Assembly (NCBI RefSeq): GCF_004027225.2
Contig: NC_046358.1
Span: 62,295,528 to 62,359,527, forward strand
DNA: 64,000 nucleotides
Origin: Strigops habroptila
Taxonomy: Eukaryota > Chordata > Aves > Psittaciformes > Psittacidae
Reading direction: 5' to 3'
A program made the position numbers and the translations under genes. Below, one piece after another: positions 37,377 to 49,557 of the stretch (position 1 is its first letter; every line of letters starts with the position of its first letter). Below the pieces are notes generated by a model. It worked only from the letters and a program-made list of their open reading frames with translations, was not told where the DNA came from and searched no databases.

Positions 37377-38730
37377 GAAAACCATTTTTAATGTAAGTAG
37401 ATTAAACGATGGGTAGTGTGTTGGGTATTTTTCATTGTATTTTATATTTTCTTATAATCTTGTAATTTTGTTTATTCTGAATGTTATGAACAATGCTTTT
37501 AGGTGCATTTAACCTTATTCAGGCTCAGTCTAATGTGATTTAAGATGACCGTGTAACAGCATCCTTCACCTCAAGTCATGATAAGTCTAAAGCCAGACCC
37601 TGGAGCACTTCACGAGTAGCCCTGACTCCTCAGCTGTTTCAAAAAGGAAGGTTTACAGCTGTGCTGCTCAGGCTAAGGAGTGAATAGTCACTGCAGGGGT
37701 CAGGAGAAGCAAAAAGTTTTAAAGCTGTTACACTGAAGTCTTTCTGGAACACAGGAAGGTGTTGGGACACGGCAGGAGTCACAGATATCAGGTAATATTC
37801 AGCACTTCTGAGGTGTACTTCTTGACTTCACTGAAATGTCTTTTTTCTATATTTATGGGCAGTTTTGGTTCAGCGCTTTTATGCCTACATACTGTTCTTT
37901 TATATTTGACTGATGCTGACTGTAACAGTGGTAGAGCGAACACACAGCCTGCTCCAGAAAGAGGGACCAGGATGCTCATAAAAATGTTTGCTAGCCAAAC
38001 TGGCACTTAGTGAAAACTTCATAACATCAAATGATGCTTTTGCAGAGTGTGCAGCTTCACTTCTACTTTTAAATGGTTCCTGTAGCTGAACCTGACAGAC
38101 CTAAAGCCACGGACTTCCAAAGATGAATTTATTTCTAGGAAGCTGGGACAGTTTTTTGACCAAAACTAAATTATCCTTTCCCCTGTACATATATATCTAC
38201 TAAATATATATATTCCCAGATACATTCAATACGCTCCATATAGTCAAATATGTGTATGTATTAAAATATGTATGTGCATATTCAAATATGCTTACATACA
38301 TATGTTTACATTTTCATATCCTTGTGCACAGGAGGAATCAAAGATCAGGAAATATATTTAAAATCCACAAAAATATCCTTTGCAGACAGTGGGAAAAAGC
38401 CTTTTGCACAAAGGAATAAAATTTCTAGGCAGTAACCAACAGACCCCAGCACTAGATGTTAATTACTGGTAGCAGCCAAATCTCTACATGATTTCAGACA
38501 GAAAGTAGAACAGTCTCACAAAATACCTTCTATGGCTTTGTTTCTTTCTCTGTCATTTTTCTAGCTGTGTATATGCACTGAGCTTTTGGATACTGTTGTT
38601 TAATTGGTTGGTCCATGTACTCTGCAAAGCCATTCCCTGCGTGGTTTCTCTGCATGCTTTCATGTATACATTCCCTTCCCTGTATGCTTTCTCTGCATTC
38701 CTTATGTTGTTGAAGTGTTCTTTTATACAC

Positions 38731-38799
38731 TGCTTGAAAGTGTGTAAAAGTGTACTTTTACACACTTTTAAGCACTGAAGTACACTGAAAAGTGTACTT
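38731..38799. repeat. 44-bp palindrome and adjacent GAAA-loop hairpin
   Basis: Positions 38731-38774 form an inverted repeat: 15 bp perfectly paired around a 2-bp centre, then one G/T pair, then 5 more bp (arms TGCTT/AAGCA). A second inverted repeat at 38778-38799 has arms AAGTACACT and AGTGTACTT with loop GAAA. Both share the AGTGTAC motif. Confidence 0.85.
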
Positions 38800-40829
38800 T
38801 TCGGCAGACACTGAAGACGTGGCAACAGTATGACTTTCCTTGTGAAGAGTGAGTCAGATTTGGTACCTTTGTCTCAGTCGTTCAGGTGCAGTTTTTATAA
38901 ATGCCCCAATCACCATGACAGATTTATTTCTTTTAATACTTTCTTGATCTCTACTTCCACAACTTCAAAATTAATTTAAGCTTCTGAGAAGTGTTGATCT
39001 CTTTGATTAATTAAATTAAAGCTTATTTGAAATGGAATATTTTGGGGTCATAAACTATTACAACAAATACATGGTTGAACCGTCATTGTTCTGCCTCCAG
39101 TGTGCTGACCTCAAAGACTGTGCCAATGCAAGCAGATTATTATACAGTGAAACATGGCTTTTCATGTGCATCCATAGGCCAGTCCAGTTATAAGCAGCTG
39201 TGGGACATCCATTTATGAGACATAAAAATGTTAGTGTGTGAATAATTTTTTCCTTCTAATATAATTGTAAAACAAAAGCTGCTTCACAGCTAATTGAATG
39301 TAAAGAAAAAAGCAGATGTTTGTTTAATTACCTGGTTTAATCTTTCCAGAGAAATATGTTATCATATTACAATCTTATTGGAATACTAGATGATTCCCAT
39401 CCTGCCTGTACTGATATCCCACAATAGCTTCAAGTTGTTTCCTGGGTTTGTTTTAATTGGATTTTATGTTTTAATGCTTAAGCAGAGAGTTCATCTGTTA
39501 GTACCAAAAACATGTTTGGTACTTCAAGTTTAAAATTAAAATTCACTCTGATACAACTTGAATGCTGAGTTTGCAGCACAAAAAAGGCTGAAAATAATTT
39601 TTAAGTATTCCCAGAAAAGACAGGGTACGTGGGGAAGCCAAAACCATACTAAGTTTAACCATTTGTATGCTATGCTAACTCGGAACATGTGCAACACAAG
39701 AATGAGAGAGTGCAAGAGAAAGCAGGTCTTTCTGTATCTCTTCCTAAAAATAAGAATCAATACAATAAAAAATCACCTGAGAAAAATCACCTGTCCATTA
39801 TGTACACATGGCTACTATTAAAGAAAAGGGTGTGCTTTCTGCCAGAATAGAATAGTTTTAAACATATGCTCCTGGGCTTTGAGAAATAAAACTGTAAAGT
39901 AGGTCATAAAATAGAATTCCAATTCTATCAGGCATTCTGAGATCTTTCTAAAATATCTTTAAAAGAATTGAAGTATTTTTAAAATTTCAATCTGAAAAGA
40001 CTTTTAACAAATGTTCCTAAAGCTCCTGGAAGAAACAGGAGAGCCATCAGAGCACTTGCATATTGGGAAGCCTGAAGATCCTGGAAGTCTATAGGCTTCC
40101 TTGAAGCCTCATGATCACATGGCAATTTTTGTGAAGTGTTTCATATAAGGATCACGAGTGGATCAGACTTGGTACTGAATGTACAGAGGCTACTAAAAGA
40201 CTTCTCAATTTTTTTAAATTAAGTAGTAAATCACCCGCCCCTTTAAAGTACTCTAACAAATCCAAATGAAAGTAGCTCTAAATTCAGTTAGATAATAAAG
40301 AAAGAAGAGCAAGAGTTAATATTCCATTCAGAAAATATCCTCCCATACCTTCACTAATAAACCTGTATCTCTAGGCACCACTCAATATATTCCACTTTAT
40401 AGAGGTCTGCTACTTCCCTGCCATAACAACCTTCACACAGAATTAGCAGTGTCAGACACAGCTGTAGGACTGGCAGTAGACACTGAGACATTGCTTCTGT
40501 GAGATTATGTTTGGAAACTGAACAACAAAACTACAAAGTATACGAGATCTCCTCATTCTCCCTCTGCTCTATCTGCTTCCACTTTATTCTCTCTTTGCTG
40601 TACAGAACTCGATAGCTTTGTGTGCTGTGGTTCATGTGTGGTCTCATGACACAAAAGGGTGAATGAGAAGCAAGTAGAAACATCTAGCAGCTCCTGGGGC
40701 TGCTCCTGACATAGGTTTTAAAGCCACTGAGGAAAAAAAAAAAAAAAGGAAAAAAGAAAAATCACAACTTGAGAGTACACAACCATCCTGAACTCCAACT
40801 TACTCGTTTGCCTTCTGTAATTCTCACGT

Positions 40830-41394
40830 TGTCCCGGGTTCAGCTGTAGCAGTCATTTTTCTCCTTCTTAGTAGCTGGTGCAGTGCTGTGTTTTTGGCTT
40901 TCAGCCTGGGAACAACACTGATAACACTGATGTTTTTAGTTGTTGCTAAGTAATGTTTACTGAGATCAAGGACTTTCTCAGTCTCATGCTCTGCCAGGGA
41001 GGAGGAGAAGCCGGGAGGAAGCAGAGACAGGACACCTGACCCAAACTGGCCAAAGGGGTATTCCATATCACAGCACGTCATGCCTAGTATAGAAACTGGG
41101 GGGAGTTACCCAGAAGGCCCAGATTGCTGCTCGGGTCAGGCTGGGTATCAGTCGGCGGGAGGTGAGCAATTGTATCCTCTTCCCTTATTATTTCCCTTAT
41201 CATTAGTATTATTGGTGGTAGCAGTAGTGGGTTTGTATGGTACCTTAGTTACTGGACTGTTCTTATCTCAACCCGTGGGAGTTACATTCTTTCGATTCTC
41301 CTCCCCATCCCTCCGGGAGCGGGGGGAGGAAGAAGGCGGGGAGTGAGCGAGCGGCTGTGTGGTTCTGAGTAACGGGTGAGCTTAAACCATGACA
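40830..41394 (+). mobile_element. Solo LTR of an endogenous retrovirus, copy 3
   Basis: This is the third member of the family. It starts TGTCCCGGGTTCAGC and ends AACCATGACA. The flanks are CACGT and CATGT, a 5-bp duplication whose single difference is the C-to-T change expected at a CpG. The TATA motif is AGTATAGAAA, as in copy 2. Orientation is plus, as in the other two copies. Confidence 0.92.
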
Positions 41395-41757
41395 CATGTA
41401 CAATTTCTTTTTTTCTCTAATAAACTAACTAATACTGCTTCACCAGATCTACCCAAGCCAAAACTTCTGATTTCCTTCAGTTGTGGCTCTGGGATTAATA
41501 ATTAATATTGAAGAAAGGTAAAAAATAAATCAGAAATTCTCAATAACAATTCCAACAAGAATAGCTTGGCAGGCAGCATATAGACCAGTACTACGGACTT
41601 GTATTCACTTCTCTGGTTCCTGAAGCACATTGATCATAATATCATTTCTTAAAACCAAAATCAAACTCAAGACATGAAAATATATATGACTTGTTTAGCT
41701 TCATTAGATTCACTTTTATCAGTAAATCTATACATCCTGTAAAAACTTTCTTTTCAG

Positions 41758-41814
41758 GATATTGATATTGGGTTTATAAAAGCTCAGATGCTCAACCCTA
41801 GTTCTGTCTTTCAG
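41758..41814 (+). CDS. Isolated plus-strand exon-like segment, 57 nt
   Basis: The acceptor is strong (TAAAAACTTTCTTTTCAG) and the donor is TTTCAG|GTACCTC. In phase 0 to 0 it reads DIDIGFIKAQMLNPSSVFQ. It ends 10 bp from a minus-strand exon candidate (41825-41864). Both cannot be judged from sequence alone. Confidence 0.25.
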
Positions 41815-41824
41815 GTACCTCTAC

Positions 41825-41864
41825 CTTATAAGCATTGCTGGGGTCAAATAAGGCATGCCTGCTC
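41825..41864 (-). CDS. Coding exon, 40 nt, phase 2 to 0
   Basis: The acceptor ends GATTAATTTATAG and the donor is TATAAG|GTAGAGG. After one base the frame reads SRHALFDPSNAYK and ends at a codon boundary. The next good exon in phase is at 33383-33537, across an 8.3-kb intron that holds a CR1 fragment, the palindrome at 38.7 kb and the third solo LTR. Confidence 0.5.
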
Positions 41865-42200
41865 CTATAAATTAATCACATTAATTTTAGATCTTTGCAA
41901 ATTTCCTAAGCTGAAAACAGAAAGAATAGTGGGGAAATACTCTATTTTTCATATTTAAAATTTTATAAACCTCTTTTCCTGCACAAAAACCAGAGCATCT
42001 TCATATGGCATATTAACACAACTTTCTGCTGCACATTAAACTATTTTGAAAATTCAAAAAGCAACAGTTAGAAAAACAAGCAGAATGTAACACAGAAAAA
42101 ATATTATTAATATATAACTCTATATAATATGGTGCAGAAAATACCTTAAAATGCATATCGTAGCTATTAGGATCATTTGCTTCACATTTTGTGTATTTAC

Positions 42201-42244
42201 AAGGGCTGAAACTTTGACTTGTGTTCAAGAGTCATGAGATCCAC
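42201..42244 (-). CDS. Coding exon, 44 nt, phase 0 to 2
   Basis: The acceptor ends CCCATTTATTTCAG and the donor is CCTT|GTAAATAC. The frame reads VDLMTLEHKSKFQP plus TT. The next exon supplies G to complete leucine. Phases agree on both sides. Confidence 0.6.
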
Positions 42245-43947
42245 CTGAAATAAATGGGCTCTTTGCCATCTCTTGCTTTCAACAGCAGGACATACTTGAC
42301 ACGTGTCAGAATGACATAATGGATGCTCTATTAGAATACACAGTAGGCACTGATCACTTAAGAGCGCCTGACACATGGCAATGCATTTCTGAACTGACAC
42401 CACAACAAACACGGTGATTTTCTGGTACTAAACCACTTTGCTGGTAGAGCTCCTGAACAGCCCAGATATAAGTGTGTAAAAATTATTCTTACAAAATAGG
42501 TAAGTTATTTGACCTTCCCTGTTATGCTGCCCAAAGATGAAGCATTACAAACAACTGCTGGGAAGAAGAAGATACACTATGGCTTTGCAGTGCCCATTGA
42601 TCTATATCACCCAGATGAACCACTTCCAATCAGGGGCTAAGTTGAACACTAAGTTGTTACAGAAGTTGAAGATGCTAATGAAGTGCCAGGTCATCATGGT
42701 ATCAAAACAGGGAATTCATTCATGTCTATGACAAAAATTCCTCTGTTCCAAATAACAATACACCATAGATTTCATTTTCAAGGATGTCCCTGTTGAAATC
42801 TTCCATCTTTCCAGCACCCATCAGCTCTGCCTGAAATATCTCGCTATGTAATTATTTACTAAGTTCTTGGGATAGACAACTGCTTCCTAAAATGGGAAAT
42901 TGTGCTGTGGAAACAGAGGCTAGCAGTATTTGTTTACACTTGCTACAAACCATTTTGTTAATCTTGAGCAAACATTGTTCCTAATGCGATCACAGGCTGC
43001 CAAATGAAGCACTACATCCAGCCTCATTAGGTAAAACCCAGTTTCTTCTTCAGGCAGTACAATGAACAACTTCATTTGTTGCCAGGTTACTCCATCTCTA
43101 ATTTCTTTTGCCAAAGGAAGTTGGAATTGGCATACATTTGAAGATGCCACAATGAAAATGGGTTGGCACAATTTTGTTGAGAAATTACTCCTCTTTTATG
43201 ATGAATTTACAAGTCAATACAATGAGTAGTGGCTTGTAAGGGATATGTTTCTGATATGTTTCTGCCTGTAACTGATATGCAGCTTCTCAGGATACTCCAA
43301 GAAACATCCCAGCCCCACTGAAGTGCATCTCTTAAGAATGAAGGGGAATACAGACAATCTTCTGAGATTTTAATTGAATTCCTCCTACTGAATTGATAAG
43401 ATTAATTAAGAGCACTAAATCTGAATGGCCACAGTTCCCATCAGAACAGTATTTGGTAAAGTCATAAAAGATCCAGTGGGATAAGTGGTACCAGAAAACC
43501 ACCTTTGAAAACTGTTACTTTCAAAAACTCTTGTAACTCCAAAAAAGCACGTAAAACTTTGGATAAAGAGGCAATCTTTGGCAAAATGTTACATTTTATT
43601 CCGACTCTATTTTTCTACTGCCACTATTTTTGGTACAAAGAGTTCTTTCCATTGCAGAAGATATATTTCAGACCCTTTGACCTTGCCAGGCAGTAGGAGA
43701 GAAAGCAGCCCCCCACCTATTTTTTAAAACTTAACAAACTAGGAACATACAGCAGCGATATGAGTAAGCATGTAACAAAGGTATGTTTTCAATCTGCTAA
43801 AGATACATCAACTAAATCTACTTCATTAAAAGTGAGCTGTTCCTTTATATTCTTCCTCCCTATCCCGGCCAGTGGCAAAGTTGCATTATTATCCTATGAG
43901 TCATTCTTTCTTCAAAATATCTCTCTGGGTAGTACTTGTTAATTAAA

Positions 43948-43990
43948 CTTTCTCATCCTCTCTTTCTTTCTCTCTCTTTCTCCCTTACAG
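43948..43990 (+). repeat. CT-rich tract ending in an acceptor-like CAG
   Basis: This is a long run of TC/TTTC units ending CCCTTACAG. It looks like an ideal plus-strand splice acceptor, but no convincing plus-strand exon follows (the best frame, VGNSLVSSLLNRHL, stops after 20 codons). Confidence 0.5.
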
Positions 43991-45805
43991 TTGTCGGCAA
44001 CAGTCTTGTATCCTCTCTTTTGAATAGACATCTATATGTAATCTCCCATTATTAGAGTAGTAGGAAGGAACTGACTATCTTTTACCATGTGTGCCTGTCG
44101 AGCACACAATTACTAATTATATCAAGTATGCCTTGTTGAGTGCTACTGGTGATTTAAATAGTACATTTTCTTCATCTCTTTAGGACAATGTCATCTATTG
44201 TACAATGTTTCTGTCTGATTCTTTGGTGGCATTTTAGCTAGTGAACTTGAAAAGTTCTTCAGTTTCATAAAGAAAAATGTGGAACATCTGTCCCTTTTCT
44301 GTGGATGTGACTATGCAGCAGCTAAAACAGCCTGCTGTTCAGAAATGCAGAGTAGGAAATAAAATGTCATTTGAATACGTGGGGTAGTAATAGCCTGGTG
44401 GCAGTGCCATAGCCAAAATCAATATTCATTGGAGTTGAATCTAGTAAAATCATATGTGCTGATTTCTTAATTTTGTTTTTTATGAAATGATAGGAAAAAT
44501 TTTTCAAAGAACACAGGTTTCACTCCTGACCATACAAACATAAATATATATTTCATGTTGAGTCTGCCCTACAAAATATATAGAGAAGTAATTGAGCATG
44601 AATGAATCACCTGAGTACCAATGAAAGGATAATAGAGCTGCTATTCATGCTTTGTGAAGCAAATTCACAGGGTGGCTCTGTAGATGGACAAGAAGTTACA
44701 GCTCATGTCTTTATTGGTAGTCATTTAGTCATAGCTCGGCACAGAGTAACAACTCTAGCTTCAAGCATGTGGCAGGATAGGGAAGGTAAAACAGGAATGA
44801 AGGTAGCTGATTATTGGAAGAGCAAGGTAAACAGAGAGAAAGCCTGAGCAGAGTAACACCTAAAGCTGAAGCCAGACCTCCACTGTGGAGGCTACTGTAG
44901 GAATTAATAATTAGAAAGAATGACAAGTCTACAATTAGGATTGAATGGGAAGGTATAAGAATTCAGCAACTCATTTAACCTAGGCCAAGGAAATCCTGAA
45001 GCAAAACCAGGAAAATTATCTATCACTTGGAAAATCAATCCAGACCTCATCCAGAAAACCCTCCTTCTTGTAAGCAGAGACAAAGCAACACAGATTGCTG
45101 CACTCTGGGTAGCCATGACTCTGCCTTAAAGCTGATCTCGTAAATCCCTCAAAGTCCCTTCAAAACCTGTATTTCTATGGATTCAATAGTAAGATAAAGA
45201 TAAGGAGAATGGGCCATTATGTGTGTGATGTTTGATCTTTTTATTTCTGTCATGTATGAACATCAAAAGCATTTGTTGGGACTGCAGTTGTCAAATTGTA
45301 AGCCAGCATGTGAAAACAGCTGTCTATCCTCAGCATCAACAAACATGAATAGATCTGTCATCATAATTACAGCTCAGAGCTGGATTGTCTTCAAATACCA
45401 ACAACAGTGTGCACTGTGAGCAATGTCAAATACGCCTGACTCAACTGTTTTAGGATCCATTTTTCTAGAGAGCATAATGACAGCCTTTCTCTTCTGTGAA
45501 ACGTGCAAAAGTTTCTGTGTAATGAAGTCTGTTATCTCTCATGTTTAATATTTCATGACCTGCTAAAAGAAATCATTCTAGAAATAAAAAAATGATTTAC
45601 ACATTTAATAAAATGATTATGCTGTTTATTTATGTGGATATAATTTTAACTTGATTACACTCCAACATTCTTGTTTCCTTATTACAGCAGTAACTGTCTT
45701 CTGATATTGCCTCATGGATCACTCACAAATGTTTATTTAAATACACACAGTAGCTCAAGGGCGTTATATTGGAATACTGAGATTTTCATCCTAAAAGAGC
45801 TGTAC

Positions 45806-46038
45806 ATTGGTAAGAAGTGACTGAGAGGTGTCTGGAAGTATCTCCCAATTTAGCAGTGGCCTAGACAAAACAGATTTGGGAATCTTATTAAAAATTAAAT
45901 TCTGTAATGTACATATCACACTGTCAGCATAGCTGGTCAGCAGATTTAACATGAACATTACACTTCTCTGCATATCATTGACAATATGAAAAGGATACAG
46001 GTTGGTTTGAGGAAGAGAGCTAGAGACAGTAATTTCCC
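45806..46038 (-). CDS. Coding exon, 233 nt, phase 1 to 0
   Basis: This is one of the clearest exons. The acceptor is excellent (CTATTGCTTCTGTGTCCCAG). The frame stays open for 77 codons, beginning EITVSSSLPQTNLYPFHIV, continuing NDMQRSVMFMLNLLTSYAD, and ending PDTSQSLLTN at the donor AAT|GTACAG. The middle is a hydrophobic alpha-helix. Its phases match both neighbours (46158-46182 and 42201-42244). Confidence 0.8.
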
Positions 46039-46157
46039 CTGGGACACAGAAGCAATAGGAACCAAAAATATGACTCGGAACCAATTCCCAGTCTCTCTTC
46101 TGAAGCAGATCTGTGGGAGTGACCTGTCTACTAACTTTCCCCAGGAAAGCAGATTAC

Positions 46158-46182
46158 AGTCTTCAGATGTGTAGATAATAAC
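46158..46182 (-). CDS. Coding exon, 25 nt or longer, phase 0 to 1
   Basis: The frame reads VIIYTSED plus T. The T joins GG of the next exon to give tryptophan (TGG). The donor is GACT|GTAATC. The chosen acceptor ends AAAATGGCAG. The frame is open upstream to about 46222 (ILEVVISKWQ), so the exon may be longer. It sits 119 nt from the next exon. Confidence 0.5.
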
Positions 46183-46841
46183 CTGCCATTTTGAAATGAC
46201 AACTTCTAATATTTGTTCTCTAAGCATACAGTTTCACTTGAGTCTGGCTATTTCTACATAGTCAACACTCAACAACAGGCAAACCAAAGATATTCTGCTT
46301 TCCCATCATGCATTGCTTCCACATTCCATAATTATTTTGATTATCATAACTGTCTAGCATACAATCAAAGTACAAAAACATTCCAGTAAAGTAAAACCAT
46401 TAAGCAAATGGAACTGCAATTCACCAATTCTGTTATCCATAGAAATCAAACCAGCTGGCTGGAGGCAAAGACTTCTGCCTCTCCAAATCTTCTAGCCTGA
46501 GGGTTTGCACGTTTGGCATGAAGCTTTGCTAAATGTGCACTTTTGTGGCAAATGGTGGAATTTTCAATGTGGGAAGTGTACTACTTTTGAATTACTATAT
46601 GGAGTCATAATCTAAAAGAAGTAGCCATTCTTGTAAAAGAAGCAAGCAGAAGTGAAGAAGAAGAATGTAAGAAAGGGAAAGGGAGGGAGGCTACATTTGG
46701 CTGGTAATTCAGTAAAAGAATAAACATAAAGAGGAATTTCAAGTCCCTCATCCCAGGACCGACATACTAAATGCCTTGCTAGAGTTAACTACTTGCAGAC
46801 TACTACTACTTGCAGTCAACAACATAAAAAATGTGCAGTCA

Positions 46842-46922
46842 CAGAAGAATCTTAGAATCATTCCAGTTAGAAAGGACCTCAGCAACACTTCTGGCCTATC
46901 CTCCTGCTGCAAGTCCAATGCA
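46842..46922 (-). mobile_element. Short CR1 fragment
   Basis: AATCTTAGAATCATTCCAGT and TAGAAAGGACCTCAGCAAC are a decayed complement of a CR1 end. Confidence 0.5.
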
Positions 46923-47063
46923 TATGCTCAGTTTGATTCTATTTTTATGCACGTGCATGCTCCTGAAAACATGAAGTATGTTCTGTTGAAATTTTTAATT
47001 AGAAAATATGTTATCATGATATTCTGAATATTTTTTGACTTAAAATCATCTGAAGCAGCTTAC

Positions 47064-47201
47064 TGAGAGAATTTGTAAAGGTCTTAAAAGTCGGACATTG
47101 TGCAGTAACACACTTAAATTGAAAAGTACTGGTAACAGAGAATTACCAATGGCGTAAGTGAGGGCCACTGAAATAAAATCTGGTGATGATTCCTCTCTTA
47201 G
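47064..47201 (-). CDS. Coding exon, 138 nt, phase 0 to 0
   Basis: The donor CTCTCA|GTAAGCTGC is strong. The acceptor chosen here (CTACAACCTGAAG) gives phase 0 and 46 codons. Two other acceptors, ending at 47229 and 47167, keep the same frame but in other phases. The frame begins LREESSPDFISVALTYAIG and continues into a hydrophobic helix (LLPVLFNLSVLLHN), so a membrane or buried helical segment is likely. The open frame runs 137 codons here, so the upstream edge is the uncertain one. Confidence 0.75.
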
Positions 47202-47633
47202 CTTCAGGTTGTAGGGTATGGGTTCAAGCCTAAAGTTCAATATTATTGTAATTTCACTTTTCATCCCTCTGTCCCTGGTGAACTCATCTGCACATGCACA
47301 TGTGGTGCCTGGATATGGGAACCAAAGACAGACAGGAAAGCTGTTGGCCATTTTGTTTTTCTTGTATGATACATGTGCCCTCTGCCCCATGACTCTCAGA
47401 AAGGGGTGAGCACAGTTTGGTGTTGATAAACACAAATATAACTGCACACAGACACACATACAGGTTATGTTGCATAATGCAACACAGTAAGCATGGCATA
47501 AATCATCAGCTTAAATTCAGCTAAGCGTTAAAGATGCAAGTAAACATAAAGGGGTGATGTGAATCTAAAGATGATAGTTCACTAGTGCTCTTGAGAAGTG
47601 GTTTTCACAGTGTCACTGTGTGTATATACCTAC

Positions 47634-47678
47634 CCTGTAGATTAATTCTATCAGAGAATTAACAGGAGCTCCTAACCA
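47634..47678 (-). CDS. Coding exon, 45 nt, phase 0 to 0
   Basis: The acceptor is strong (GTTATTGCATTTTCTCAG) and the donor is CAGG|GTAGGTA. The frame reads WLGAPVNSLIELIYR. It begins the best-supported run of exons, and the phase passes directly into the exon at 47064-47201. Confidence 0.6.
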
Positions 47679-49537
47679 CTGAGAAAATGCAATAACAATG
47701 TATCAAAAAGAATTGAAGCAGTGTGGGGATGTGCATATTAGTTGGCAGTTTGAATCATGAAAGAATTAATTGGTATTAACTGTTCCTAATTGTTGTTTAA
47801 GCTGTCATCATTCCACTTCATACTAAAGATCAGTGAGATGACAGGTGTTAAGTCATATTTCTAATGGCTGTTTTTTCTTTCTGGGAAATCTGGGATCTCA
47901 TAAACATAAACCACAGTATAATCTCAGCATGGGTTACGCACTTTCTTTTTCAAGGTTTCTCCATAATTTATAGGTTAGAAGCAGAGAATCAAGTTGTACC
48001 AGTTCAAGTTGTACCAGTCCAGGATCTACTTCCAACTGATGATGCAAATTGTGGGAAGGGAAGAATGAAATATTAAGTACCCTGTGTACCTTCAGGGTAC
48101 TGCAGAACAACGTTGATCAAGGGAAAGTGATTCTTTTTTAGGTGTGTTTCCCAGAACACAGAACTTGCACTTCAAAGAGGCATTCTGGCATAATACAGCA
48201 TTGTTTCCCATGACTAAGGTTTGCAGAATCTCTTTCAAATTTCACACAGGCATATGAGAGGACTGTGCAAGGAACAGAGGATGAAATGCACTATCAGAGA
48301 TTTACCAGTGATGATCTTAAAGTCAAAAAGTATCATCTTATTTGTAGACATGAAGCTGAGCTAAGGGAAGGCCTTTGAAAATCAAAATAGCTACTGTTTG
48401 AGATATAATAGGCCATGATCTCCACTTGTGCTTACAGACAGATATCCTCAAGAAAAAACCTCCACAACCCACTCATCTTTTGTGTCAGCCTGTAGAGAGA
48501 AAGGAAGGGAGGGGACATGTTTCAAATCCATCCTGACTAGATGGCCAAGAGCGACTGTAACAGTCACTAACATTTCTTACACATTCTCTTTAATCACATG
48601 CGCAATAATGTTGCAAAAGGTGCAAAACACCAAAAAATAAAAGGCTTGTCTAAAGAAGTGGTGATTCACAAAGAATTGAATACACAAAACCTGGTTTGAG
48701 TCTGAGTCATGTGGAGTTCAGTGTACTACTGAATTTTGCCAAAGGCAATTGTAATAATGTTGAAAAAGATTAAAATTTTAAATATGATTAAACTCATTAA
48801 GAACCTGTTTTGAAGCTTAAGTGATGTGGCAGTCGGGAAGAGGCTTGGATGCAACTGTGAATCATGCCAATTTCACTTCAAAAACTCCAAACACTTGAGC
48901 TGTACTCTCTGGTTAGAAAAATGAGCTAAGCTGGTTTCCCAGCGCAGTATGCCACTGAAAGTGAGAAAGTTCACTGACCTCTAAATGTTTGCTGTAGTGC
49001 CTTTGCAAGTCCTGTCTCCTGCCAACCGTGTAATAACCTGAGACTATATTTGAAACTGATAGGGAATAAAACTGAGAAGGAGGAATGCTTGGACAAATTA
49101 AACATGAAGCTTTCCAGTTTAAAAGTTGTCAGAAGCTTGTCAATAGGAATTTAAATATGTGGGATGAGCCACATTCTGGAAATGTCATTTTCTCATCACT
49201 TTCTATACAGCTTATTTAGATTATACAACAACTTCTACATGTTTATACATAGATGTGAGGATTCCCACTTGGAGAAAACAGAAGATAATTAGAAAATGAA
49301 AGAAACTCATCACTTCTTATTTGTAAGAAACACCACTGTGACTCTCCATTAGAGTTCCTACTTCCTCTGACAGAGCTCATGAGCTCTGGTCTTCAACTAA
49401 ACAATTCCAGTTTTCCTGCTTTTTGGTACAAAGCTTGTGAATTATTCAGAATTATTCTTTTCCCCACTGCTGCTGAAGAAGCAGACGCTACAAGTCATCC
49501 TTAACTAAAATAGTCTGCACTTGCCTGTAATACTTAC

Positions 49538-49557
49538 AACTGCATTTGAAGCTTCAG
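49538..49557 (-). CDS. Possible micro-exon, 20 nt
   Basis: The donor GTT|GTAAGTATT is near-consensus and the acceptor ends CTTTATTAG. The frame (EASNAV) ends in phase 0, as the exon at 47634-47678 requires. The length makes this a weak call. Confidence 0.2.

Larger units (their letters stand above)
34000..41750. other. Intron with repeats only
   Basis: This is inside the inferred 8.3-kb intron between exons 41825-41864 and 33383-33537. It contains the CR1 pieces at 35525 and 36890, the palindrome at 38731 and the solo LTR at 40830. ORFs at 37788-38006 and 38553-38825 (minus) have no fitting splice sites. Confidence 0.45.

Noticed and set aside
37788..38006. 72-residue minus-strand ORF
   Set aside because: No acceptor or donor in phase, and the overlapping plus-strand frame is equally open.
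38553..38825. 90-residue minus-strand ORF
   Set aside because: Its upstream part is the palindrome and the rest lacks splice sites that fit the gene.
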